Positions 25,861-37,985 of a stretch of 64,000 nucleotides of DNA are shown one piece after another. Made by a program: the position numbers and the translations under genes. Numbering within the stretch: the first letter of the stretch is position 1; every line of letters starts with the position of its first letter. Source of the DNA: Eretmocerus hayati (lineage: Eukaryota > Arthropoda > Insecta > Hymenoptera > Aphelinidae); the NCBI GenBank assembly GCA_029851415.1, contig CM056743.1:14066727-14130726 (forward strand), read 5' to 3'. Under the pieces are notes generated by a model, which saw only the letters and a list, made by a program, of their open reading frames with translations, searched no databases and was not told where the DNA came from.

Positions 25861-27093
25861 TTGGTTGATTGTGGAGTGAAAGTCAATAAAATGCAAAGAG
25901 TACGATTTTACGTAGAGTGTGTCAAAAATATGCGTTTTAGCAGTTCTAGAAGTCAAGCCTTGGAATGTGGATTAATTTCGAATGGGACCCACAAATGGTG
26001 GGGTCCATAACATTGAACGCCTTGAAAATGAGCCCGATCTGATGGCATAAAAATGCTTGGAATTGGTTTGCAAAAGTCTGACACTTTTTGCACCGTCTTG
26101 TACAACTCATTTTTTGTAAATCAGGTAATTTCTATCGTCATTATCATCTAGAATGGCGGTGTGAATCATCATCTTCAATGATTCATTCTTTTACTGCTAT
26201 ATATTTGGGAATCCTATAAATTCGTACAAGTGACTCAGAAACTAAGAATTCATTCCACACCACTGTTGAATCCCACAACTTGTGGCTCTGCAGATGAGCA
26301 ACTGTTTCAACAGCCCATAACTTGTTGGAGAAGAATCTCAAGAAATGGAGTAAAGTAGTTTGGCCACTTCAAGAAAACTCAGAAGCCAGTTTTTAATTGA
26401 AAACAAGAGTATTCCGATAACGATGACGATCAAGCCGGTAAAAATCAAACATGCACGTCCATATTTCCTCGCATAAAACTATTTTAAAAACAAATTGATG
26501 AGAAATACGAGCTCGTCTAGATAATTTTCTTTGGTAGAATGACCGTCGATCGATCCCGATAGCACGACTATCAATGCCTTTCATTCGCGAGTGGCGCATT
26601 TGTATCCAGTAGCAATATACTACTCAAGTAAAAGAAGCATATCCTCGGTGTGCAACTCAATCAACTCAAGCGGTGTGAGAGTAAGATTCACGATATGCCT
26701 ATCATAAGGTATATACAGCCAGGTTGAAATCTTGCTTACACGATCATCGCAGCTGCAGTAGCCAATGCAATTTGCGGCATGGTTTTCCAGAAGTAGCATA
26801 TATCCAGGCCTCGAGGCAAATCGAGGAATTTACTACAAATCGTGACTCTACATACACGCGAGTTTTGGATTCAGCATATTTCATACTGATTTCGTCAGAA
26901 GTCTATCGTAGTCAGGTTATGTATGAATGAGTCAAAAATTCTCAAACGAAAAATCCCTGTGAAAACTGAGCACCTAATCATAGACAATTTCCTTCATGTA
27001 ATTCATGAATGAGCCCTTACCTCTGAAAGTATTTTTTTTTGCAACTGTCTGCGCGAAGTTGTAAAAAAATGGGACTTCTCTTCATTATTTACA

Positions 27094-27169
27094 GTGCGAG
27101 AAGTAATGCGCGAATGGCTTCTCGCACAGTTTTACATTTACGCACTGGTGAAGTGTGCGTGAATGTAAC
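27094..27169. repeat. Two adjacent hairpins
   Basis: GTGCGAGAAG (27094-27103) pairs exactly with CTTCTCGCAC (27118-27127). Immediately after, TTTACATTTACGCAC (27131-27145) pairs with GTGCGTGAATGTAAC (27155-27169) with two mismatches. ACTTCTCGC and CACGCAC words recur just downstream, so the segment also looks locally repetitive. Confidence 0.7.
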
Positions 27170-29760
27170 TTCTCGCTCTAATGCATTTTCATTCACGCAC
27201 AGTTCCAAAATATAATGTCACGTCATCCCTCTGAATTTGGCCTTTCCTGAAAACTTCGTTTCCAAGAAAGCCCTCGCCAGGGCTCGGGCCGAAAACAACC
27301 ACTCGAAAAGCAAAACCAAACTTCCCAACCTCGAATCGAAAAATACTATGTATTTGGACACGCTGTCTGGAAAAGTGTCTTTTCCGCACGGATTTTTCAC
27401 TATCTCGTCCAGTTTGTCGAAAAAAACAGTTCGATACACGGTTGTTAAACCTATTTTTACACCCTTGTATCGAGATGTGACATTTTTGCACGCTCACAAC
27501 ATTAACTCACACTCCCTTTCATAATAATCCCAGAACTCAGTCACAATGAAGTCCGGCTAATGCTTCCACGACAAATTTTAACTGTTTTAACGACCCGAAG
27601 ATGACGTTATACTCTTATATATGGGTGATACCTATACCATTGGCGGATTTGATTGCTTAATAGTACGAAAGAATTTTTATGGGACCCTTGCGCTGTCTAA
27701 ATTACCGTTGCTTTCGTCGGAGAGTGCCACATCTTCATCAAAGTCTTTCTCCCGAGTAGCTAAACCTGATTTTATCACCCCTTTTTTCTCTACACCTAAA
27801 ACCTCATCACCAATCTTCTCAAAAATGACCGATTTCTCTCCTTCATCAACGTTGATCAGATATAAAATTACTATTCTACTCCAGATCAGACTACATATAT
27901 GACTAAGAAAGCTTCGGACAATAATAAAGTGATCAGTGTCGAATAATCGTGTCTCACAAAGCGTAAAATACACTCACCAAATGAGTGTCTATATAGAAAG
28001 CTTAAAACTGCGAGGGCGTGTGTACAAGCCATTTTTTCCATCGTACAGATGAATGGACATACATACATCACTGCGAAAGGCTATATCTCACGTGGCGCCT
28101 CGAAAAAAAAGACAACCAAAAAAGAATCTCATCATATCTATACACTCATATCCTCATCCCCAATTCCATTTCTCCCTTTCACATATATGTACTCTATGTG
28201 GTGATTTACTCGTTAGAGCGTTCTGGCACCGCAAAAACCGCTCAATTAAATTGCGCGAATTGCCGACTCTCAATTTTCACGTTAAGACCGGGGATTAAGA
28301 GTTGCGATATGTACGAACGAGTAGCTTCAAACCAGAGTAACCAGAGAATCCTCTACTCTCTTATCGTTTATTTTTTTTATTTATTTATTTTCTTTTTCAT
28401 CGTAGTATGTGCGAGAGTCTGGTTACGCTTACACGTTTCCATTGATTTTTCCTCTTCACAACTTGCTGGGATATGTATATATTAGGGTGTGTTGAAAGAG
28501 TGGTAAAAATGGCAAACGAGTTGATGAGTAGAGTGAAACGATTGAGATAAATTGAGATACTAGCTCGACCGCGAGATTGTTTTCGTGATCTGATTGGATT
28601 TACGTGGAATCACTTATTGTTGGGTTCATGAATGTCAGAAGGGAATTCATTTTTTGTACTTGAGATTTTTGTGCGATTGGGTGATTGGATTGAGACCTAT
28701 CCGGCGGTGGTTGACAGAACATTATAAGATGGGTGTTCCAAGCTTGATTTCATCAATCAATTTTCCAGATGAAATTCAACAGACGCCGTTCTGGGTATTT
28801 TAAAGTTAGAATTTTTTACTTGACGCATTTCAACGTACCTTTGTTTATTCGATTTCATATCCGAAATCTGTAAGAATATAGACCGCATTCATACGCCAAA
28901 ATACGTACGAAGGTCGAATAGGGTGTACCCAACTTGCCTTTATACGCTTATCGAAGGTACGGGGTGTGGAAATTCTTTTATTGTGGAATAATGATATAAA
29001 TAGTGACTGAGACAAATGAAAATACTCTAAATATCGTTGTTGGACGATGAGAGCGATTCTGTACATCTTATCGCCGATATTCAGCATATTTGGTGAGGGG
29101 GGGGGGATGCAAGTTGGGTATGAATGATTCCTATCCGCTAATTTTTACAGGATCAAATTCAATCAAATTCGACGTACTCCAACTAATCTTGAAGACCTTT
29201 GGACAAGCTTCAAAATGAGCTCAGGAACATTGAAGAATTTCAATGTTAACCCAGTCTCATTAGAAGAACGGCTGGGCAAAGGGGTGGAGAGATTCATTAG
29301 GAATACTTTTACGTGTTTCCAAAATTTCATTGAGTGAGTTCCAACATCAGAATGAAAGTAAGTTTACAAAGAGTATAAGGGAAAAAGGAAGACGGGGTAA
29401 ATGATAAATGTTGTACGATGGCTTCACAAACATTTTTGCGATGGACACGTGTGTGGCCGCCGGTTATACTGTGTTTCTAAGGCTGTTTGAAGCTTTTCAC
29501 TTTAATTGCCACATAAAAACACATAGACAATGGTCAGAAGAGGAAAGAACGAAGAAGAACCAAGCGTTCGGTTGGTATGCACAATCACAAGTGTGAGCCC
29601 ATGTCTGGGACTTTTCCGCATCTCATAAACTCTAAAGCTCAGCTGTTGGACTCATATGGCGCGCAATTCAAATTTTAAAGAGGCTCTCTGCCCACACCGT
29701 AAAAAGTCATAGCTTGTCAACCAACTTGCTGAGCTACTAAATTTTCATACCCTGTATATA

Positions 29761-30654
29761 CAGTACCCGCCAAAATGAATGGAACACGGATTCCTTTACT
29801 AAAACAGCAATTACTCGGGCGTCCTTGGGTCTATGGAAATTTTACAAAAATCATTTGAAAGATGAGAAAAAAGTTATCGATTCATGTCTTTCAAAATATT
29901 TTTTGACCCGGAATTCATCGTTTTAATTAGCTCCGCAAAGTGAAAAAATTTCCATTCCAATAAACCATCGATCATTTATCGGGAAATCATGATAGACCAA
30001 AAATCCTTGCGGGATCTCGTAGCTCTTCCAAAGACCTTAAAAATCGTTTTTTATACATTACTCTACGATATTTCCCACCGGACTTACGAGTGACCTAGCA
30101 ACAAGAAGTTAGTGCGGATCAAGGGTCCTGGTGATCTAGAGGAATAAACTTTTTCTTCTTCAAGCCGTCTCAGGTCGTTTTGAGTGCGTTTTAAAACATA
30201 CCTGACTCATATTTTATGAATTCGAGAAGATTTTACGTCGAAATCGTGGATTACGCATTTTTTTTTATATCCGCTACCCTCAACGCGGGTGAATTTGCCA
30301 TGAATTTGCTCTCACTTGATCGCTTGCAACTCAAGTGCAAAAAACCGTAGAGTAACCTATAAAAAAACGATTTGAAAGGTCTTGAGAAGAGCTATAAGAT
30401 CCCGCAAAGATTTTCACGCTATCACAATTTCCCGACAAATTATCGATGATTGATTGAAATGAAAATTTTTTCACTTTTTGCAACCAATTAAGACCATGAA
30501 TTTCACGTCAAAGGATATTTTGAAGGTCATGAATTGATAGCTTTCTTTTTCATCTTTAAAATGCTTTCTGAGAAATTGCCATAGACCCAAGGACCACCGA
30601 GTTATCGCTGTTTTAGTGAAGGAATCCGTGTTCCATTCATTTTGGCGGGTACTG
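29761..30654. mobile_element. TA-flanked Tc1/mariner-like non-autonomous element with about 300-bp TIRs
   Basis: Begins CAGTACCCGCCAAAATGAAT and ends with the complement ATTCATTTTGGCGGGTACTG, with TA at 29759-29760 and 30655-30656. The inverted similarity continues inwards for about 300 bp on each side (to about 30072 and from about 30344), with scattered mismatches. The central 270 bp is unique and has no transposase frame. CAGT ends with a TA duplication fit the Tc1/mariner superfamily; the very long terminal repeats make it hairpin-forming. Confidence 0.9.
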
Positions 30655-32100
30655 TAGAATGCCGGTTGGGATTATGCTTTATTACTGTTAAATTCCCATT
30701 GATAATACTATTCTTTACATGTCATCAAGACTAACAAGAAATTATATTTAAATATTCTTGCGCCTCCAATATCTGTGGAGAATTTCACACAGAAGTCTTG
30801 AAAATATTCATGGAGGTTTTGGCTTCAATATCTCCAAAATGGGTTTATTCGGTTGAATCGTGAACTCTTTACGATTTATCTTGACGATGCCAATAGATAT
30901 GATAAAATACCAAAAATAAAGAGGTTCAGTCGTTAAACCAGACTTTGATTCTGAGGTCTGTATCATAGTTAATTTCCTCTACCAAAGAGAATACCCAATG
31001 CCCTTCTGAGGATTGGACGTAGAATCCATCTCAGGTTACACCTCCATCGCATCACGAATCAGAATCGATACAGACATGCAAGAGCAAGGATGCACAGCAA
31101 TATAAGCATTGGATCGAAACGCATCGATGCATCAGAAAGAAGAAGGAACAGAATCCGCGAGACTAATTCGATCGCAGCTCGGATGAGAGTTCGAAGAGAA
31201 TGGAGAGAGAAGGATCAAAACGCATTTTCACGCATCGACAGCTGCTGACGAGTGAAGAGCCTATAGTGATCCGCTGCATGCAACATCTCGATAGTAAAAA
31301 ATAAAGAAGAAAAAATATGTAAGGCAAAAGGGATATTCATCAATGAAAGAGAGCGAGAAACAGTCGGCGTTGATCACTGGGCCGCCGCGTTGGCAATATA
31401 GATAGTGGTAAATAGGATTGGGGATTCTTTCCAGTAATAAGTAGAAAAAAAAAAGCAAAATCAGACAGACACAGCAAGAGGATCGTCAGTCTTGATGAAG
31501 TAAACCGGTATATTGCAACCACTGATGTTCGTGTACGTGGTGGATTGAGAACAGAAAAAGCATTGGAAGGGAGAACGTCTGTCAGCGGCATTTAGTATAC
31601 CTGGCGGTGAATTGGAATAGTATCCAGTGAATCAACCAGTCGGAAGATATTAATATGAAGAAATGCGGGCATAATGGGATCTAAGAACTCGAATTTTTTT
31701 GACAATGCCATGTTTATGAACCAGATCAAAAATGAGTTACCTTGCTACAGTAATTCAGATTGTCAATACAATTTTGGTCTGATTTGTGCGTCATTCATTC
31801 GATCAAATTTCATCATACCGTATTTGTTCCATATATTTATCCTTATTATTAGATTGGATTGAATTTGGGAAAACCCGCAGTATTGATAGTTTCTTTGTAT
31901 GCACATTCTGATTATAAAAGGTGTATTCGAGTCCTACGTTACCGACATGGGTCCTGAACTCCTCGAAGATGGCAGAGTGCGAGATCTAGTCTAGGAATAG
32001 TAATATCAGACGTTAACTCAGAATGAGCGCATACATGAGATCACTCCATTTGAAAAAGGTGCTTTCTGGTATAGCCTATTTGAATTATGTGCACATGGAT

Positions 32101-32493
32101 CGGTAAGGTAGGACATTATCAACATAACTTGAATGCTTTCAAATTTGAATTCTATTCAAAGAGATGGGGGAATCATACAGCTTCCCTGATGCTTGGTCGA
32201 GTACCAAACTTTGTACCAAGAGTACAAAATGAGTGAAGGTCGTTATTGGAAGTGATTCTAGCCGTATGTCGTGACTCATTCGCTTCACTCGTTCTGGCCT
32301 TATTTCAGCTCTTGATCGTATCATTCGACTCAGGTAGCTTGTAAATTATCTGCTTGGGGGAAAATACAAACTTACGAGAAACTCTGGTAAGTGTCGACTG
32401 GTCACGTCTGCTGCCCGTAAATTCCACGAGCATTTATCTCACATTCGAATCTTGCTCTCTTTATTGTAAAAATCGGAACACCCTACCTTACCG
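32101..32493. repeat. Possible short-TIR element (CGGTAAGGTAGG)
   Basis: A 12-bp word CGGTAAGGTAGG at 32101-32112 recurs as its exact complement at 32482-32493. Similarity beyond the 12 bp is weak, and there is no clear target duplication, so this may be coincidental. Confidence 0.3.
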
Positions 32494-33419
32494 GCATGGC
32501 ACGGCATCAATCTACATGACTATTGACGACCAGCACTGGAATCTAGATGAAGTATCGTAATGAACTAAGATGGTTGGAATAGAAATCATTCCCTTTACCT
32601 TAAAGCAAACCCAAGTTTGAGTTTTAACTTCTGCTCCGTCGATAATAGCCAATGGTCAAAAGTGGTATACATACCTACAGATTGGACACGCATCAACGCA
32701 AACATAGTGAGAGAGGAAGAGTGTAAATAATGCTTTGCTTGAGCTGATTGTGGGCGTGGTGGCTACAGACAACTGTAAAAAGCTCGCGTTTGGTCGTATA
32801 TCAGGCTGACTTTACTACCCGTCTCAACCTTATGTGTACAAACAACTACTGCAGCTCTCACACCCCAAACTGACAGATATATAAGTCTGCTTGCAAAAGC
32901 TACAAATACATTTGCTGTACATCACGAGTTGAACGATGTAGATTTGCGATGGACCAATGAAAACAAGTTTGCTGCTTGAAAAGTGTGTCTATATAGTGAA
33001 TTGCAGTTTGACTTGCCGAGAACAAATACTGCGCGACAGCTAACACGCGCCCCTTTTTGGAACATACATAACGAGTCTTGTAACTCCTTGGGGGTTGGAC
33101 GATGTATTTTTCTGCAGAACATCTCACTCTCGATTCAATTTTTTGATGACACTTAACTGTCCGAGAACTCTGAATTTCATACTTATACGTTCTAGTTTTG
33201 AAGAATTTTGGAAATGATGATTCAAATCAGACTCGGATCTGGAATTTGATTCACTGTTCCCCTGTATGTTTTTTTGTTCAGAGTTTTTTATTCCATTCAT
33301 CGCAGAATGTAATCATATTGGTTAGATTCTGATAAATCTGATAATCATGATCACTCTGCATGGAAATTCCATGAAAAATCTGCATGAACTTGAACGTCTA
33401 ATGCGAAATTCGGGAATTG

Positions 33420-33960
33420 ATTTCAGGATCATACATGATTCACTGACTATGAATTCTCACTTTCAGTGTAAAGAATTGTCTGTGCGACAATGCCTTTCCA
33501 TCGGGATCTGGTCGCTTTTGATTTGAGAAAAATTTCCAAATCCCTCCGGGGCCTCCAATTTTCACCAATCTGAGCATGCGATTCAGTAATTGGCTCCAAT
33601 CTCTGCAATTCTGGATCATCCGTGATTCATATAATGTAACCTCTTCAACGCGATGAGAAAAAATGATCAATCGACTATTCATTTGATGGAATCTGTTCGA
33701 TTTCAGTTCTAACGAAGTTTCCCATCCCTCCGGGGCCTCCAATTTTCACCAATCTGAGTACTCCATTCAGTATTTTGCTCCAATCTCTGCAACTCTGGAT
33801 CATCCGTGATTCATATAATGTAGCCTCTCCAACGCGATGAGGAAAAATGATCAATCGACTATTCATTTGACGGAATCACTTTGATTTCAGTTCTAGGGAA
33901 TTTTTCTATCCCTCCGGGGCCTCCAATTTTCACCAATATGAGCATAATACTCTATTGAGT
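33420..33960. repeat. 184-bp tandem repeat, about 2.9 copies
   Basis: The box CCCTCCGGGGCCTCCAATTT begins at 33542, 33726 and 33910, exactly 184 bases apart. The intervening sequence also repeats (GGATCATCCGTGATTCATAT at about 33613 and 33797; ATGATCAATCGACTATTCAT at 33663 and 33847). The first, more diverged copy starts near 33420. No fourth copy downstream. Confidence 0.9.
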
Positions 33961-36900
33961 GATCAGGTCCAACCTCTTATTTTGGAAACTGGAGACTTTA
34001 AATGAATCAATAAGTAATCCTCGTGAGATATTAGTATCAAACAGCCTTTGAACTTGAATCCCGATTTTATTTATTCATACTCATTATCCAAAACTTTTCC
34101 ACCTAGATGAGTTTTACTGTACAACTTTCGACTCGCTTTTAACTACAAAATCAAGACCTGTTTATTGTCTACGAAAGAGCTGAACCCGATTTTGCGAAGC
34201 CGGATATATTCCAAATCTAAAAATCCATGGAAACTTGGAGCATCGAAACGTGGGAGAAAAATAGAACGGTGGGTGAATGATCCTGAGGATGAGTGTAGAG
34301 CACCACGAGAGAAAGAAGGAAGGCTGAAGGGAGAGGAAAGACAGAGAGGAAGAAGTTTTGAAACTTCGAAGCGCATATCCGAACTGAACCTCAGCAGTGG
34401 CGCTTAAACGCTTCCCTCTCTCGATCACTTCTCCCAATCCAATCCTTTCATCTCTCCTCTCGTCTCTTTTCTCCTTCTTCTTATCTTCTTGAAGGAGTGT
34501 GAGCCAGACTTCTTCGATTACTTGAAAAACCGGATTCCTCGCGCGCAAAAGCGTTTGCCGTATTTGCGTAGACTGCAGTTGTATACCCGCAATGATGGTG
34601 CACTCCTCCATCATTCTTCACCTCCGATTCTTCACCTCTCTGACATACCGAAAATTTTGAATTTGGATTCTTGATTATTTTTGAGACTATTCAGTACTTC
34701 TCTTGCATAGTGAGGACGATTTTTAAGGAATAATCAACTTGACTTTGATGTCAATTGATTTTTGGTCCTGAATTCAAATTGATTCTTACTTTATTAGTTA
34801 TGTTCATTCTATACTTCCAAAAATGAGACTCAATCATCATTCGTGATACGTTTCTGATGAGTGGATTGAGATGAGGAATTATGACAAGAATCTTACTACG
34901 CAACCGAGAAATATTGAATTTGAAACCTTAATCACTGATTAGGTGTTAGACACTCAGTACACATAAACTTCCAATAGCGTTTAAAAGCCAGAATCTTTTT
35001 TCGAGACTCCGGGTACCATAATGTCCTATATTTTGGAATGATTTTCAATGTGCTCAGTATTTTTGGAATAGTTCTTGCAAAAAATTAACAAATGGATACC
35101 CAAATACATCACAAATACTGGACAAAATTCTCATAGAGACTCAAAAGTATGTTTGACATCTATTTATGATATTAGAATCATCTGAAAATCGACCTAGGCA
35201 ACAATTGTTATAATCTTTTCGAGATTCGTGCTTCAACCCTGAGAGAGAAGACTGATAATTACGATGCGTCAGGTGTCTTTGCATATCCCGCTATCAACCA
35301 TCGTATAATCATTACTTCAAGTAATATTAAAACAATTATTGATGCTCATTTGACACCTCTTTTCGCCAGCTCAATAGTGGCGATCAAATACATGAAAAAA
35401 ACCACGATCGAAGCCATCGAATCGGCTATAAAAATCGAAATACAGCCAATCTCAAGTCAAATCATTTTCTCCATCCATTCACTATGTTTCGGTTCGATGA
35501 GCCAAAATTAATTCATATCCCGAATCTTTTTGGCCACTCGCAGCCTCTACATAGATATCTGAATCCGTATAGACAACTTTGTCCGTCCATTCATCGTGTT
35601 CTGTTTTTCCTTTTGTCCTTCCATTCCGTTCGATGGCTTTGACACTCTCTAAAACATCATCCGACTCGATTCGGGCCTCGGTATATTGAAATGTATATGC
35701 ATATGAGGGGAATCCAATATATTCATCGCGCTCAAACAAACACGAGCAGCATTTCGATTGAAATAGCCAACGATCAAACTGTCCACCCCTCTCTTATTTG
35801 CTGCAACGAATTGATTCTAGAAACACACAATCTCTTGACTTTTTGCTTCCTTTTTTTCTTGCACGAGTTTAAACACACGAATTCTGTCGCAGAATTATCT
35901 TGAAAAGTGTAAAGATTGATTTCCATTTGCAAAGAGATCAATGTGAGATGTAATTGAAAGCAAAGAACACTTAGAACTAGCCTTCGGTTTGGGCTGGAAA
36001 AAGTCATTCGGGGAGCAACAGCCTAATTTTGCACCCATGTATCGTGAAATACTATTTTCATTCTGTTAAGGCTAGCTTTTACGTATTTTTGATACGGAGA
36101 AGATGAATATTTTAACAATTAAAAAATCTACAGGAAAAGGTAGACTTCCTGATGACTTCACAAGAGTCTCGCACTCAAATAAATTTAGAGACCGTGAGTT
36201 CGATATACTTCCGAATATCCGACGTAGCGTCAATTGGGGTTTATTGGAAACATCTTTAGAAAAATAAATTGTGAAGCCATGCTAGGCTTATCGATACTCG
36301 AGTTGAGTTTGGAACTTAATTAATACCAATAGTGGCATGTAAGAACGACCATTTTTGCAACGAGAGCGGCCGAGAGAGCGGATCTTACAACTATACAGAA
36401 AAGGCGTTATCCGTATGAGAATTTCTCAAAAATACATCCGTAAAACTGATGAAAATTCGATTTGGTAGCCACTCCAGTGAAGCTATCACGGTTTGTTTTA
36501 CCTTTAGCTTTAAGTGTTCCATGAATGGAAGAACCAAAAACTGAATTTCGGACCCTAGCTGACCTTATAAGTCATTTTTCTAACAGCGTTCCAATGTCAT
36601 CCCAGATGATGATATTGGTGATTTTGGCATTTGTTATTGTAGAGAAAACCATGGTAGGGGAACGCTTTCGTAACTTGCTGTGCTAAATATCCGAATGTAC
36701 TTGAGCAACTCTTGGAGGAAGCCACAACCACAAGATCTGGGTTCCGGGTTGAAAAATGTCTCTATCTCATAGGAGCTGACAGCTCGGTATCGTCTGTCTA
36801 CGGTAGCTTTCTCTCACTGTATTTCTCGCAAACCCTCGAGGTATTTCAGAGCGTAATACGCGTATGTATATACAGGGTGGCGCATCAGAGGCTTGTGGTG

Positions 36901-37732
36901 GTATTAGCAGTCAGTAGGTGTATAGCAAGAAGTCGAGACTCATTTAGTCCGGCAATTTATTCTCGCGTCTCTTGTAATTAACGCACCCGAGAAAGAACTG
37001 TTCTGCTATGTAATATATGTATGTTCCTAACTACTTGAGAAAATTCACTCAATCCTTCTTGCCTGCTACTTTACACATATCTTACTTTATTATTTATTAT
37101 TCCTGCGACCGTCGAAATCTTTCCATTCCATACCAATCTTATGCGTTTGTTCTGAAGAAAGAACCGGAAAATATCTGTCGTTGCAATCTAGATCGCATTC
37201 TATGGCAGATAAGTTATGTATCCCAAATTCAAGATCCACGAATTCAAGCAATCGTCATCGTAGCAACTAATTTCTCTAGATTATATAATGTAATTTGAAG
37301 AATATGATGATTTGAATGCACCTGTATCCCCAAAAATAAGTTGAAAATTTTTATTTTGTTTCAGAAAAGGACTTGAGTCAACTAGCTTATCGATTTGGTT
37401 TAGGTAATGTGAATTTTTATTTACTCATCAATATATTTACTTCTATATACTATCATCCTTACTATAGTTTTTGTGACCACTCATCACAGAATGAATTTTT
37501 CCCGCAAAACATTTTCATTTTCTTATTTTTCCTCCTCTCATAAATTATTGAGACTCTTGTTATGCACAGAACAAACTCTCTCATCGAGGGAGTATTTCCA
37601 TTCTGAGCCACGAATTTGTCCAGAACTTTTTGGATAGATTTTTTCAAATACCAAAAGAACATATGAAATTTTGTAGAACCTATTGCTCAAGGGTTTCTGT
37701 ACTATCGACCATGATATTAATATTGCAGATAC

Positions 37733-37985
37733 ATGGACGGCTCCAGCCAGAAGGGTCCAAGGGCATTTTAGGCTTTTGATAAAACTGCTTCGGTATTTTC
37801 AAGACTTGATTAGCGTTCACCACTGGTCAAAAAAGTTGATGTTGATGGCTCAAATCGGACTCCATTTACGCGATATCACAACAATTCCCTAGGATGATCA
37901 ACGATAGAAACAATTTTCAAAACACCGAAGTCATTTTTTTGGAACCCTCGAATGCACTCATACTCTTTGAAGACCATTGGGCGTT
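37733..37985. mobile_element. Diverged second copy of the 12410-12645 MITE family
   Basis: Begins ATGGACGGCTCC and then follows the 12410 element in order: a CGGTATTTTCAAGACTTG stretch matching TGGTGTTCTGAAGACTG, a CAAAACACCGAAGTC stretch matching CAAAATATCAAAGTT, and AATGCACTCATA matching AATGTACTCATA. The right end is eroded and no clean target duplication remains, so the end coordinate is approximate. Confidence 0.6.

Noticed and set aside
28018..28485. Longest open frame (155 codons, + strand)
   Set aside because: Composition follows local AT-rich DNA, residues are rich in Phe/Tyr/Ile/Ser with no motif, and there are no plausible splice or family signals; looks like chance.
33440..33866. 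Two similar minus-strand frames
   Set aside because: Their likeness is explained by the 184-bp tandem repeat, not by a duplicated gene.
34162..34614. 150-codon minus-strand frame
   Set aside because: Made of GA/CT-rich low-complexity sequence that keeps several frames open at once; no family recognised.
36866..36900. TACAGGGTGGCGCATC, resembling a transposon end
   Set aside because: No matching inverted partner found nearby.
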